This document shows positions 1 through 10,701 of a DNA stretch of 64,000 bases, piece by piece; position 1 is the stretch's first letter, and every line of letters starts with the position of its first letter. The stretch spans positions 112,360,276-112,424,275 of the forward strand of contig NC_092048.1 of assembly GCF_003086295.3 (NCBI RefSeq), read 5' to 3'. The notes below the pieces were generated by a model. That model was not told where the DNA came from. It saw nothing but the letters and a program-made list of their open reading frames with translations, and did no database searches. Both the position numbers and the translations under genes were made by a program. Source of the DNA: Arachis hypogaea (Eukaryota > Streptophyta > Magnoliopsida > Fabales > Fabaceae).

Positions 1-267
1 ATATGCTTATCTGAAATTCTCACCAATGAATTACATAAGTATCTCTATCCTAGTTTATATTTTATTTACATTTTTATTATCAATTTACCATAACCATTTG
101 AATCCGCCTGACTGAGATTTACAAGGTGACCATAGCTTGCTTTAGGCCGACAATCTCTGTGGGATCGACCCTTACTCACGTAAGGTTTATTACTTGGACG
201 ACCCAGTGCACTTGCTGGTTAGTTGTGCGAAGTTGTGACAAAGTGTGATTCACGTTTGAGAGCACCA
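1..267 (+). mobile_element. 3' end of an Asp-primed (Athila/Tat-like) LTR
   Basis: The stretch carries the tail shared by the Asp-primed LTRs here: a gtgggatcgaccc block, then gcacttgctggttag. It ends in GCACCA just before a tRNA-Asp-like primer site. Its reverse complement resembles the LTR start at 7455 (TGGTGC..., gcaagtgcactgggtc), so both belong to one old family. The 5' part lies outside the window. Confidence 0.75.
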
Positions 268-273
268 AGTCTT

Positions 274-290
274 TGGCGCCATTGTTGATG
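274..290 (+). other. Degenerate tRNA-Asp primer-binding site
   Basis: The sequence tggcgcc followed by attgttgatga matches the first half of the site complementary to the 3' end of plant tRNA-Asp(GUC) (tggcgccgttgccgggga at 45632) and then diverges. No coding sequence of the element follows; a different element begins a few bases later. Confidence 0.6.
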
Positions 291-295
291 ATCAC

Positions 296-416
296 TATTT
301 CTTGCACCAATGAGTCATCACCGGAGCGCTTACATGGCGTCGTTTTGTCATGCTGGATGACTCCAACGGCTAATTGAGCTAGCTCATTTCCAATTTATAC
401 CCATATTAGTCCCTCC
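296..416 (+). repeat. Left terminal inverted repeat of the MULE
   Basis: The core atgagtcatcaccggagcg, then cttacatggcgtcgttttg, is the reverse complement of the right-end copy at 1957-1995 with a few transitions. Homology continues to gagctagctcatttcc and a ccctcc block. An insert of about 11 bp distinguishes this copy. Confidence 0.75.
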
Positions 417-619
417 CACTATATTTTACCCTAAATCTCCAAATTTTGATAAACAGCTACAAACAACTCACTTATATTTGATATTCTGTAGTTACCTAAA
501 GAATCAATCATAATTCATTAACTAAGCTAAAGGAAAGAGGCACAATGCAATGAAGAAATAAGCAACCTTGGCACCTTTTCACATTGGCACTCGAGCCGGG
601 TCTCTAGTGCCTGAATCTC

Positions 620-1380
620 TAGTGCCAAATTGTGGCCTCTGAAAGAAAATGCTACGATTCCAAGAGCATTCAAGGCAAGAAACAAAGATGTAGAAGATGA
701 TGACGATGACAAAGGTTCATAAGAGATGGAGGGTGGCCTTTGTTGGCTCACAAATAGAACCCAAACCATGGTGGAGTAAGTAATTGCTGTCACAGCACCT
801 ATGAGTGAGAGCCCTGCAATTGAATTGAGATTTGGAAGCTGAGACAGCACAATAGATAGAGAAGTAAAAACCAGGTACTACTCCACTATGGTTAAAGGAT
901 TTTAGGTACACGTTGGACCACAAACTATTTGGAAGAAGAGTTTTATGGTTTTCCCTCCTATAAGGATCAATGCAGTTGTAATTCCTACTGATAAATAAAC
1001 AGTTGGAAAGAGAGCAAGCCACACCCCCAATCTTTCACCTGAAAAAGCAAGGTTGAAACCTTTTCAAATCATGCAATGATAGTTTTAGGACTGTTATATG
1101 TGTATGGATCTTCAATTAACTTGGTTTGAGTACCCATCATAGTTTTTTAGGATCAATTATATGTAAAAAATTCTTGCATTGTTAATTATGCAACTTTACA
1201 TAACAATGTGATATAATAAATAAACTATATCAAATAAACTCACCAAATACTGCTTGAGCAAGCTCCACATATCTGTTGTATCTTTTTCCAGGAACAGCTT
1301 CATGCAACTGAACCCAAAGCCATAAGGTGTACAGCTGCCAACAATATGCTATGGTTAAAGAAAGGATTCCCTAAACTATC
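620..1380 (-). pseudogene. Captured fragment of an LHT/AATL1-like amino-acid transporter gene
   Basis: Read on the minus strand, conceptual pieces match the plant lysine-histidine transporter-like family (LHT8/AATL1 type, plasma-membrane proton-coupled amino-acid carriers): WQLYTLWLWVQLHEAVPGKR upstream, then ERLGVWLALFPT, then LSQLPNLNSIAGLSLIGAVT and LNALGIVAFSFRGHNLALEI. An intron with canonical ends (GTGAGT...TTTCAG, about 1039-1243) separates the first two pieces, and joining the exons restores the expected VFGERLG reading. A TAG stop lies at 1371-1373 where the family has Trp, and frameshifts separate the middle pieces. Both gene ends are missing: similarity stops at about 620 and about 1380. 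It is a dead copy taken as genomic DNA by the surrounding inverted-repeat element. The family assignment is from recognition of these segments and is strong. Confidence 0.8.
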
Positions 1381-1439
1381 CATGAAAATCTCAGCTAAAG
1401 ACTTAATCCAAATCAAAGCAGTAAATATAACAAACAGTT

Positions 1440-1870
1440 GGTTTGCATAAAGGATGGTGCGACCAAACTATCCACAAGTGATCATGGCCAAATTGCAACG
1501 AATCTGATCAGTTCCAAGCCAAAAGGAACGTGCAATTCTAGCAGTAGGAAGAAACAACACCAATGAAAGGAATCCCATGAATGCAGCAAGGAGAACCTTC
1601 CAGAACCCATCAAGACCAGCAAAATGGAGGTGAGCATGGTCGAGCCTGAGCCTGAAGATCTGGGCATTCTTCTCGTCGAAATTGAGCTTGTCCTTACTCT
1701 TGGGGCGCTTTTTGAGGTCGGGAGCAGGGCCTTCGGGAGTGCTGCTAAGGCGGCGAATGGCATCACGAAGGCCGTTGGAGGTGGAGGGTTGGGCATCAGA
1801 GTGGATGTAGGTTTGGAGAGCATAGAGGAAGAGAATTGAGACTTGCGACGAAGAAGGAGAGCGAAGCGTG
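1440..1870 (-). pseudogene. Captured fragment of an unidentified plant gene
   Basis: An open stretch on the minus strand encodes a hydrophilic, gene-like segment (including LRDAIRRLSSTPEGPAPDLK and KLNFDEKNAQIFRLRLDHAH) followed by a hydrophobic segment that could be one membrane helix (about FWKVLLAAFMGFLSLVLFLP). GC content is higher than in the flanks and codon use looks like a real exon. I do not recognise the family. It is not part of the LHT-type protein next to it, so the element seems to have joined pieces of two loci. No start or end of the parent gene is visible. Confidence 0.5.
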
Positions 1871-1903
1871 CAGGAGTGGGGCTTTGTACAATAACACCAA
1901 CTG

Positions 1904-2128
1904 CGAGGGACCAATGTGGGTATAGTGGGAAATGAGCCAGCTCAGCTACGGTGTGGCAAAACGACGCCACGTAAGCGCTCCAGTGATGACTCATCACAAG
2001 AAATATGTCCAGGGACCATTATGAGTACTCGGAGCTCTATCTGGAGGACTACAGTGGGGAAATCAGAATCTTGAGGACTACATTAGGTAATCACACGAAT
2101 TTCAGGGACTACTATGGGGATTTACTCC
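1904..2128 (-). repeat. Right terminal inverted repeat of the MULE
   Basis: Positions 1904-2003 pair with 296-416 in inverted orientation; the most conserved stretch is caaaacgacgccacgtaagc. The part 2003-2128 has no partner on the left and holds repeated ggactac motifs typical of a long, subterminally repetitive inverted repeat. Confidence 0.7.
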
Positions 2129-4850
2129 CTAATCATCACGCTTTACTTAGGATCACTACTTGCATGACCGAACCATAGTAGAAGAAAAAGAAAGATTGAT
2201 AATGTAAATATATACCCATGCATTAACATAACGATGACACATATGTATATATATCCATTTTTTTGATAAATATTGTGACACATAACCCACCTTTCTAATT
2301 ATCATTACTATTTCATCTTTTTTTCTCTTGGAACCGAACCTTTGAGAAAAAGAAAAGAATGGAAGCCGAGAGAAAGAAAAAGACTGTAACCCCATGAGCC
2401 TCCAATCTTCGGCGTTTGATTTCTTAAAATCCGTAACTCCAATAAAAAAATTTAATCCGGTAATAGTGTCCGTATCTTTCTCTTCTACGTGTTGGTGTCA
2501 CTTTTATTCGGTGAAAGTTGACGGTGACGTAGTTCTCCTTTTCCTTGAGTTTGACCAATTGGAGTTCTAGGAGGCATAGACGATTTCTAATGTTTTCCTC
2601 TTTAGCAGCTCGGTCAGAAAGTTTCTTCAGAGTTTTCATTGTTTTGATTTCGTACAGAAGTAGAATTTTGGTAAATTCTTAATGATTAAATATGTGTTGA
2701 ATAAGTGATTTGATGTTGTGATTTATTATTGATTGAGTTTGATTGAGTTATGTTGAATTTTTGCAATATATTGATGTATTTGTGAAGTTCATGGCTTGAC
2801 TGTGATGAGACCAGATGAAACCGAACTATTTTGGGAATTTTTGGGTTGGAATATCATTGATAATCAAGTAAAAAATTAGTAAGTTTGATGGCCAAGAGAT
2901 TAAATTAAAAGTTACGGTGAATCAGTAACCGAAAAACTAAAAAATGGATTAAAATACCAGTAATATCTTGAAAGAAAAAGGATAAGGGTTTCGATTTTAG
3001 TATAAGGGAAAGATTAGTATTTGAACTTTATCTTTGGAAGGTAACATTGTATTTTTATATAAAAATCAAGGTACAATTTGTAATTATATAAGTTTTTGGG
3101 TATTTTGGGGTAATAAATAAAGTACAAGGGTGAAATGGATATTTTATAAAATTTCAGGATTACTTTTCTAAATATTGAGACAAGTGAGGTTTCAAATATA
3201 ATTTTATAAAAATGTTGGCTTAAAAATGAGGTATTTAAAAGTTTCGGGTTTAAAACGTAGATAATAAGAGTTTAGGAATAAAAGCTTTACAAAGCTAAGT
3301 TTTTAAGAAAAAAATATAAATATTATTTATTTACCATTTAAATGATCTTATTTTTATTATTGTTATTATTTTATTAAGAATATTATCTAGTAAAGACATT
3401 ATTTTATTTATGATATACTAAAAGGATAAGCAGAAAACTGTCATAAAAGTTTTAGAAAGAAAAATCTAAATTAAGAATTTTTTATTCTCCTTCCATAAGA
3501 CACTTATGGAAAGGCGAAAGAATAGTGCAAAGATAATTTATATTATAGAATGATAAGAAAGAAAAGAAAGAAAGAACAAAAAGAAAAGGAGATAAGCAGA
3601 GATATGGTGGTGAGTCCACCGAGATTTGCTTTCCAGAGATACATCGGCCAATCCAGGGGATGGCCGCACCTACAAGACAGAGGTTACTTACAGAGGCTAT
3701 GTCTGCATACATCGGCTCAAGAAAGTCACATCTATAAGATAGATATTGCTTACAAAGGTTATGAAACTGGAAGTCAAACTCAGACAAAGGTTGCTGAGTA
3801 AGTCGAAATATAATTCAATAAAAAATAGAGAATAAAAGAAATAAAAGAATAAAAGAAACTAAAAGGGATCTCTACCATAGAAGAGCAGAGGGCAAAGATA
3901 AAGAAAAAGCTTTAAAAGATTGTCTGCCACAGAATATGAGAATGTTTGAAAGGTCACGAGAGGGTGACGGAAAATAAATAGTTATGGTGCCGATATGAAA
4001 ATGTTAACTCGTGGGCTTTGTATGTGAATGACTGTGCGGGGATGCCCGTAAATATGGAATGGCTTCCAAGAACATGGATTACATGCTTCAGCTGGAGAAT
4101 CAACGCCTATAATTATTACTTGCAGAGGTCATGTTCGACATACTTCAGCTGGAGAATCAACGACTACAAGAAGTAGAAACTTGCAGAGGTTATGTCGCTG
4201 GAATGCCTTATCCGACTTGCGAGTTGGATTGCGTCGGGTGTACGTCGAAACCGACAAATGAGCTCATTACCTGCACTAGGGATAGACATGCATCATACTT
4301 GTTTGCGCATATTTGTTTGTGAGTGTATTTTCTATGATTGTGGGAGTGCTAAATGAATGTTTGAATTATATGTTCTTTAATTGTTGAATTAGATGGTACC
4401 TTGTTGACTGTTATTGCTAACCAAGTATATATAAAATGAACTTAACTGCTAACCCCAACCCTACTAAGAACTTTCCATTTCTTACCCCTTATTTCCACCC
4501 CTATCATCTACAGGTGCGAAGGTTACTGTGAAGCTATAGGAGCATAGAAGATAATGTTCACGAGTTGAGTTGTTAGAATCTACTTTCCCCTCATTGTTTA
4601 TTGTTTATAGTTTTTAGAGGGGTAGGATTTGTTTTTGGGGATCTTGAAATAAGTCTATGTATTTAATGCTATGTGAATATATATTTGTGATTAAATTGTT
4701 AAAGCACAGACTTATCATTTTTTGAAATAAAACTTTAGTTCGTATTCGTGAAGGCTCAATATTAAATAAATATAGTATAAAATACAGTTTGACAACAATA
4801 TCCCCTATCTCTCCCAAAAGATACATAAAGGCATCTATAAGCAAGTTTTA
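2129..4850 (+). other. Non-coding DNA, probably a degenerate + strand LTR region
   Basis: No ORF resembling a protein is present. The stretch is AT-rich with a GC-rich island at about 3600-3800 and another at 3980-4300. Its texture (long gattga/tgattt tracts, then a more complex region) resembles the LTR of element D, so an old chromovirus-type LTR is the likeliest origin. I cannot fix its ends. Confidence 0.35.
4086..4162 (+). repeat. Short direct duplication
   Basis: The 20-mer cttcagctggagaatcaacg occurs at 4086-4105 and 4143-4162, 57 bp apart, each flanked by a ttgcagaggt(c/t)atgt block. It is a local tandem duplication inside LTR-like DNA. Confidence 0.7.
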
Positions 4851-5559
4851 AAAGGATTAGATACATAACATAAGTTTTTAAAACAAAAGCGGAGAGAATC
4901 TAAACAATATAAAACAGAAATATAAGGATCTTCGCCATCTCTCAGATGAAACATAGCTCACTGCTGAGTACCTGGACCTGTATCTGAAAAACAAGATATA
5001 TATACACAATAAGAACCCCCGACCCATGGATTTTCAATACAGTAAAAGTGCCAAATAAATACAATGCACTATAATAAGAACTCACTAAGCATTTTAATCT
5101 TCCTCTCATATCTCCAAACTTTCCAACTTTCAATTTAGAATAGAACCAGCACTAACTAATTTGACTCAGTGATTCCATATCAATCATCTCATATCTCCAC
5201 CTGGAGTAAGTAAAATCACTTCACTGCGTCTACCCAGGGAGCTCAATTTATCTCAGTCAATATTCATCATTGTTAATCAATCATTTCATCATTTTGTTAC
5301 CAACAAGGACATCCCTTAGCGTCAACTGACATCAGCATGAAGGACCTCTCAGTTGTACAAACACAAGCAAGAAAGACAAGTAATACACAAGACAAGCAAG
5401 GCAAGTAAGACAAGTAGCATTTAGACATGTAACATATTCAAATAGGGCAACTCATACGAATAAGTGAACATAAACAAATCAGACATATGCAAATGATGTA
5501 TGTCTATACTATAGCCAATGATATCATTTGTCGGTTATACAGCCAAACCCAACATGTTC

Positions 5560-5945
5560 GGAGCAAGCAGAATCACTCCACTGCATCTACCCAGATAGGT
5601 TTATCTGGAAAGCGGAATCACTCCACTGTGACACATGGAATCACTCCACAGAAATCATAGGCAAGAATAATCACTCTACTGCGGCAAATGAAATCACTCC
5701 ACTACAAGTAAAGGTAAATGAAATCACTCTGCTGTGGCATATGGAATCACTCCACGGCAATCATATGCAAGTAGAATCACTCTACTGTGGCAAGTAAAAT
5801 CACTCAACTGCAAGTAAAGGCAAACGGAATCACTCCACTGCGGCAAGTGGAATCACTCCACTGCCGCACATTGAGTCACTCCATGGCAATCATAGTCACG
5901 TAGAATCACTCTACTGTGGCACGTGGAATCACTCCACAGTAAATA
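5560..5945 (+). repeat. Variable minisatellite, unit about 20-27 bp
   Basis: About fifteen copies of a unit with core aatcactc(c/t)ac(t/a/g), mostly followed by gcggca-, gtggca- or acacatgg-type spacers, are arrayed head to tail. Two more degenerate copies lie upstream near 5210-5235. Unit length and spacer vary, so this is slippage-prone repeat DNA inside an LTR-like region. Confidence 0.85.
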
Positions 5946-6423
5946 AATCATTTCCAAAATCATTCTCTTCATATTTCAATCATAATCAAGCATTCCTTAT
6001 CTCTTAACATAATAGTCACTCCCTTCATATCTTCATCAAATTCATTCATCCTCATCTCTCTATATCACAATCATTAACCATTCATCATCACATTATCCCT
6101 TATCATTTATCACTTCACAATTTGCCCATCTCTCATTATCAATCTCATTTACAATCTTATCCCAATTCCTAATCAACTTTAATTAAACTCATTCATCATC
6201 AGAATCAATCATTATTCATCATCACATTCATCCTCATCACACCACCTTATATCTTATTCATTCTTCTTCATTTCACTAATTTAACTCTTTAGATTTGGTC
6301 TCTAACTCTTCCATCCTTAATTACGTTGGCTATATACCCTTATCGGACTTTATAAAGGTTTAAAAGGCTGAAAGAAGGGTTAAAAGGGATAAAAAAAATA
6401 CTTTTTCAAATTCTGGGGGGTTG

Positions 6424-6680
6424 TACGCACGCATGCATGTGGCGTGCGTACGCATGGGTTAAAATCTGGGGAGTCGCGTACGCAGGCCCTGCTTGCGTAC
6501 GCAAGTATCAAAAATAGGGGCTTTGACTTGTGCCGCGTACTTACATTCGCACGTGTGTGGAAATTTTTTAACACGGCCTCATACGCAGGCTTCCTTTCGC
6601 ATATGCGGGACCTCTGGACAGAGTCCAGTGTCCACGTCGTGTGGCCCTCTGCATACGCGAGTGTTGCAGAATTGCCAAAA
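6424..6680. repeat. CpG-rich gcgtacgca motif cluster
   Basis: Short alternating purine-pyrimidine words (gtacgcacgcatgcatg, gcgtgcgtacgcat, gcgtacgcag, gcgtacgcaag) recur within 250 bp of otherwise AT-rich DNA. Similar clusters lie in the LTRs of A, C and D. Confidence 0.7.
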
Positions 6681-7454
6681 AGCTGTTAAGTGTAAAAAAT
6701 CAATTTTTAAACCCAGTTTTTCAAACCTTCATATCTTTTGTTACAAAATTTATCTTTTAACCATTTTTGAACCGTTGGAAATATCGATAAATAAATTTTC
6801 ATAAAAAACCAATCTTGAAAGTTTTTCAACTTCGAGGGCCAAGTTACAGCCTGCCGAAATTGGTCAAAAATCTGTTTTTACCAAAAACACACATTTTCCA
6901 ATCCTTCCAATTGTTCACAAGCCAAATCCATTTCCACTCATCAATTTTACCACAAGCTAACCCATTTCACATCTTTAAACTCAACTAAATCCAAACCTAC
7001 CCCAATTACATAATTCAACTCAAATTCCATCAATTTTACATCTCAATCTTAAATTTCTGATTTCCTAGCAATCATTCCTACTTTCCACTTATTCATTATC
7101 AAATTTCCCTTCAATCACTTACATCATCACACAATCCAATTATTACTTATCTTTCTTACCTTTTTCTAGCCTTCGGCCTAAATTCACGGTCTACGACCGA
7201 AATTCACCAATTCAATACAAAATTTATAAACATGTAAACATCATTCAAAATATTACTTTTAACAATACACCAACTATGAAAAATCACACATTCCGTCTTC
7301 CAAATCATTAATGACCACAACATATCATCTATACGTATCAAAACCATCCAACTACATAATTCAAACTTAATCCTAGGAGCGTCTAACTTAGGAATTCTCA
7401 TCATACCACACGATACTTAAATAAAACATAAACCGCACCTTTAATGATGGCGGT

Positions 7455-7942
7455 TGGTGCGCAAAATTAGAACTCGCATAACTTAACCGGCAAGTGCACT
7501 GGGTCATCTAAGTAATACCTTAGGTGAGTGAGGGTCGATCCCACAAGGATTGTTGGATTGAGCAAGCAATGGTTATCCTGTTGGACTTAGTCAAGCAAAC
7601 AATAAAGGTTGTTTGTAGGTGTAAAATGCATAAACAAGTGAACAAGAAAATAAAAAAAAAGCAATTAAAGGGTTTGGTGTAAAACAATGATGAGAAATCG
7701 GTTATGGTCTTGCAGATGTTTATCTTTTCGGATTAAAACGTCTTACCAACTATTCTAACAATGAATGATTCACTCTATGGCAAACCAAAAGTGATTAAAC
7801 CCTAATCTCTTAGTGATTTAATCTCCCCTAATCCTCATCAAACGCCACTCTCGTAGTCACTCAATTCAAATCAGAGGGTAAAGTTTAGAAAACCAGTTTA
7901 ACGCCACAAAAAACCTTATTATCCAAAGCTAATAGGATTATA
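7455..7942 (-). mobile_element. Partial minus-strand Asp-type LTR, cut by element D
   Basis: It starts TGGTGCGC and continues with the block cggcaagtgcactgggtc, then gtgagggtcgatcccac, as in the LTRs of B at 23602 and 49532. Homology with LTR B runs to ggattatatg, where element D begins. The remainder of this LTR should lie beyond D, outside the window. It is the oldest nest level recognisable here. Confidence 0.65.
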
Positions 7943-8309
7943 TGTTGTAAAAACCGTAACTAATTAACCGGTTAATTAAGTGATAATATTGCCCAAAGTA
8001 GGTTCCGAAAGTTAGAATGAGAATTTGAGGATTTAAAGGTGATTTTTGGACTTAGTGGGTCTTTCTAAGTTAGAAAATGTGCTTTCTACAAAAAACCGTG
8101 AAAAACTGCAAACCGATAGTTGAACCGGTTGAACCGGTTCAAGTTTGCCCAGTACCACATGAAAAAAAGTGAGAACAGTCAAAAACCTTAGAAAAATAGT
8201 AGAAATAGAAAATCGGGCGTTAATTTTAAAGGTTTGGCCCAAAGTTGGGCCAAACGGGCTAAAAACGCTAACGGGTTGGACCAGGCCCAAGTTCGGCCCA
8301 AGACCAACA

Positions 8310-8316
8310 TATAAAA
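8310..8316 (+). promoter_or_regulatory. Candidate TATA box of LTR D
   Basis: TATAAAA lies about 370 bp into the LTR, after a region with repeated gaaccggttgaaccggttc and gggccaa words. A CT/GA-rich leader follows from about 8365. This places a short U3 before a very long transcribed R/U5. Confidence 0.5.
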
Positions 8317-8518
8317 GGTTCATTTAGTGAACCAAACCAGCCACAACACCATTAAACACACACACACTTCAGATTTGAAAGAGGGAAGGAGAGGAAGAAG
8401 AGAACACTATTCACACCTCTCTTCTCTTTGCGATATCTTGAGCTACGGTGCTCCGATTTGGGTGCCGTTAGCGACTACGCGTTCCTTGTGAAGAGCTCTA
8501 CAAATCTCATATAAGAAA

Positions 8519-8527
8519 CTGGTAAGT
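8519..8527 (+). promoter_or_regulatory. Candidate 5' splice site of a D leader intron
   Basis: ctg|gtaagt is a full match to the plant donor consensus about 200 bp after the TATA box. A candidate acceptor, ggtgtggacag|g, lies at 59773-59784, 10 bp before the gag ATG. Without the nested elements the intron would be about 3.1 kb. This is inference from consensus only. Confidence 0.35.
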
Positions 8528-9519
8528 CAAGCTCAAAATCCCTTCAGTTATTCTCCTCAAACTTTTGGGTAATTAGGGCTTTGGGTTAAATGAGTTTTTG
8601 TGATTTTGGATGTTTAGGTTTGCTCTAATCCTTGCTTAGCATTGGATTGTTGCTATATAATATGTTGAAAAAGATAAGAGCCACTAAACCCTTGTGATTT
8701 TATGTTTAAATGGAACCCTAGGTTGATTTGTGATGGTTTATGCATATATAGTTTGATTATTGTGACTTTGGGAGCTATTGGAACATATTGGTGCTTGTTG
8801 AAGTGGAATTGAAAGCTTGGATTGTGGTTGGGAACTTGATTGTGCTAAATTGGAGTTTTGGGTTCATATAGAGAATCGGCCAAGGTATGGTTTTGATTTT
8901 CTCTATGTAGTATATAATATTCATGGACACTTAGGCTAGTGACCCATAGGATAGGTTTGGAAATTAGATGGTTGTTGAATTGTTAAATGATGGTATGTGG
9001 TGATTTATGAAGAATTAATGATTGTTAAGTTTGAGTATGATTAATGATGGTAATATGATAATGATGATTGATTGTGTAAATTAAAAAGACATGGTGATGA
9101 TATAAGTGTTGTTGAAATTGATGATTTGGTAGTGTGGTTGTAGAAATGTGATATATTAGTGTTGATGTTGAAGATAATAAAATGTGAATGGAAATGTGGT
9201 AAGTTTGGTGTATTGTGATATAAAGGGTGATATTTGGTAAAAATTAGAGTTTGGAATGGTTTGGAATGTCCATGGTAAGGAATTGTGGGAATTGTGAATT
9301 TGGGTAAAAGTTGGTTTTTGGTGAACTTTGTTCGATCATAACTTTTGCCTCAATTTTCAAAATTGATTGGAATTTGTTTGGAATTAAAGCTTATTGAAAA
9401 CCCTTCAATTTTATATAAAGTTTGTAAAATTTGGGTTTTTGTAGAGGAAGTTATGATCATTCAAAGTTGGTGTTGAAAATCTGAAATTCTGCTAAGTTGC
9501 AGAATTTTATGATTTCTGA

Positions 9520-9815
9520 TATGCGCGCACGCACAGCCTTGTGCGCACATACAACCCTACAAATTTTTCAACTTGTGCGCATGCACAGGCAGGAAAATCT
9601 GTTCTGTTTGAAGCGCTAGCACAGCTCGTGCGCGCACATATCTAAGGAAGAATTGCAACCTGTGCGCACGCACACGTTGGGAAGGCCAGTCTGTTGGGAG
9701 CGCTGGCACAGGTTGTGCGAGTGAACAGACTCTGTAAATCTTGACCCCTGTGCGTATGCACACGTTTTAAAACTCTCTGGAGCGTGTACACACACATCCC
9801 TGTGCGGACGCACAC
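9520..9815. repeat. CpG-rich tgcgcgcacgcaca motif cluster in LTR D
   Basis: At least six words of the type tgcgcgcacgcacag, gtgcgcacatac, gtgcgcgcacat and gtgcgcacgcacacg are spaced 30-60 bp apart. Two are joined by gagcgctggcacag-type spacers. Confidence 0.75.
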
Positions 9816-10696
9816 GTTATGTTTCTCAAATTTTACTTTGTTTTCAACTATTCTACCTTTTCAACAAGGTTGAAAGCTTCTCTAACACCATTTTAGGATT
9901 CTTGGGCCTAGTTTTGGACATTTAAAACATTGGAAAAGAATTTAATGGCTTTAGATGATATTATTTGGAAAATATAGAAAACGGAGGCCTAGGCTTCTGG
10001 CGTGCTGTGGATGGGTTGATGTTATATGATGAATGGTTAATGTATGAGATGAGAATTGAGGAACTGTTGAGTTCGGAATAAGAATATGAATTGACAGTGG
10101 TTGAGATGGGTCGAGGACTCAAATGTGTGATGAGGAATCACTGATGTATTAAATCTGTTTTTTGAAAAACCACTGCACTATTGTTTTATATTGAGATTAT
10201 GAGACGGTAGTTGGATCCCGCCTGTCGAGGTAGCAGCGGCGATATAAGGGCGGTGGTTCGTCCCACTTGCGTTAGGATGTGAGGTCTGTGGCAAGAGTAT
10301 CCCGCTCGCATCCCTTCGGATCGATAAAACGTGCAGGCACAAGTACCTGGACAGTAATCCGAGCACTATATCTTGGGGATTCCCATGTGAGGATTTCGAA
10401 GGGCAACGTCTCCATGGAGATGTGTCGGGTTGGCAGTTGAACCGACAATGTGATATCACAGCCAATAGGGCAGGCATTCATCATATGCATTTTCTATCTG
10501 TTTGTATGCTTTGACAACTTGTAATGGCTTGTCTATTTGTATAACATGCCTAATTTCTATTCGAATTATTTACTTTATATGCTTCTACTTGTGATTTCCT
10601 TGTATTATAAATACTTGTGATTTCTACTGGGATTGAGGAGGTTTGGAAGGCTGTGACGATAGGATCGCACGGAGGATCGGTTGGTGAAGGCTATGG

Positions 10697-10701
10697 GACA
10701 G
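10697..10701 (+). repeat. Target-site duplication of element A (left copy)
   Basis: gacag precedes the LTR start TGATGTGG at 10702; the same gacag follows the other LTR at 23117-23121. Removing A and one copy rejoins the D LTR. Confidence 0.9.

Larger units (their letters stand above)
296..2128. mobile_element. Mutator-like (Pack-MULE type) element with captured gene fragments
   Basis: Two long imperfect inverted repeats (about 296-416 and 1904-2003) enclose 1.5 kb holding fragments of two plant genes and no transposase. The right repeat continues to about 2128 with several gggactac/ggactaca blocks and ends in gggatttactccct; the matching outer part of the left repeat is missing because retrotransposon sequence abuts at about 295. 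Long terminal inverted repeats around genomic gene fragments that retain an intron are the hallmark of Pack-MULEs. No target duplication can be scored because the left end is lost. A different TIR transposon superfamily is possible. Confidence 0.65.
4851..7454 (-). other. Non-coding DNA, probably an antisense LTR region
   Basis: No protein-like ORF is seen. The sequence holds a minisatellite (5560-5945), C/T-rich AT-poor tracts (about 5950-6300) and a cluster of gcgtacgca motifs (6424-6680). Its reverse complement has the same general texture as LTR D. The likely origin is a minus-strand LTR whose outer border is near 7454, where an older Asp-type LTR begins. Confidence 0.35.
7943..10701 (+). 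mobile_element. Element D 5' LTR, segment 1
   Basis: The start is placed at TGTTGTAAAAACC, where homology to the older LTR stops; the D LTR ends ACA, giving TGT...ACA. The segment contains a TATA box (8310), a consensus splice donor (8522), a long GT-rich AT-rich stretch (8560-9500), a CpG-rich cluster (9520-9815) and a GC-rich part (10200-10480). It ends at the gacag target duplication of element A. Confidence 0.7.

Noticed and set aside
2424..2639. Small charged ORF on the minus strand
   Set aside because: Seventy codons in LTR-like DNA without homology or composition of a real gene.
5560..5945. CRISPR-like array
   Set aside because: Plant DNA, no unique spacers of constant length; units and spacers vary as in a minisatellite.
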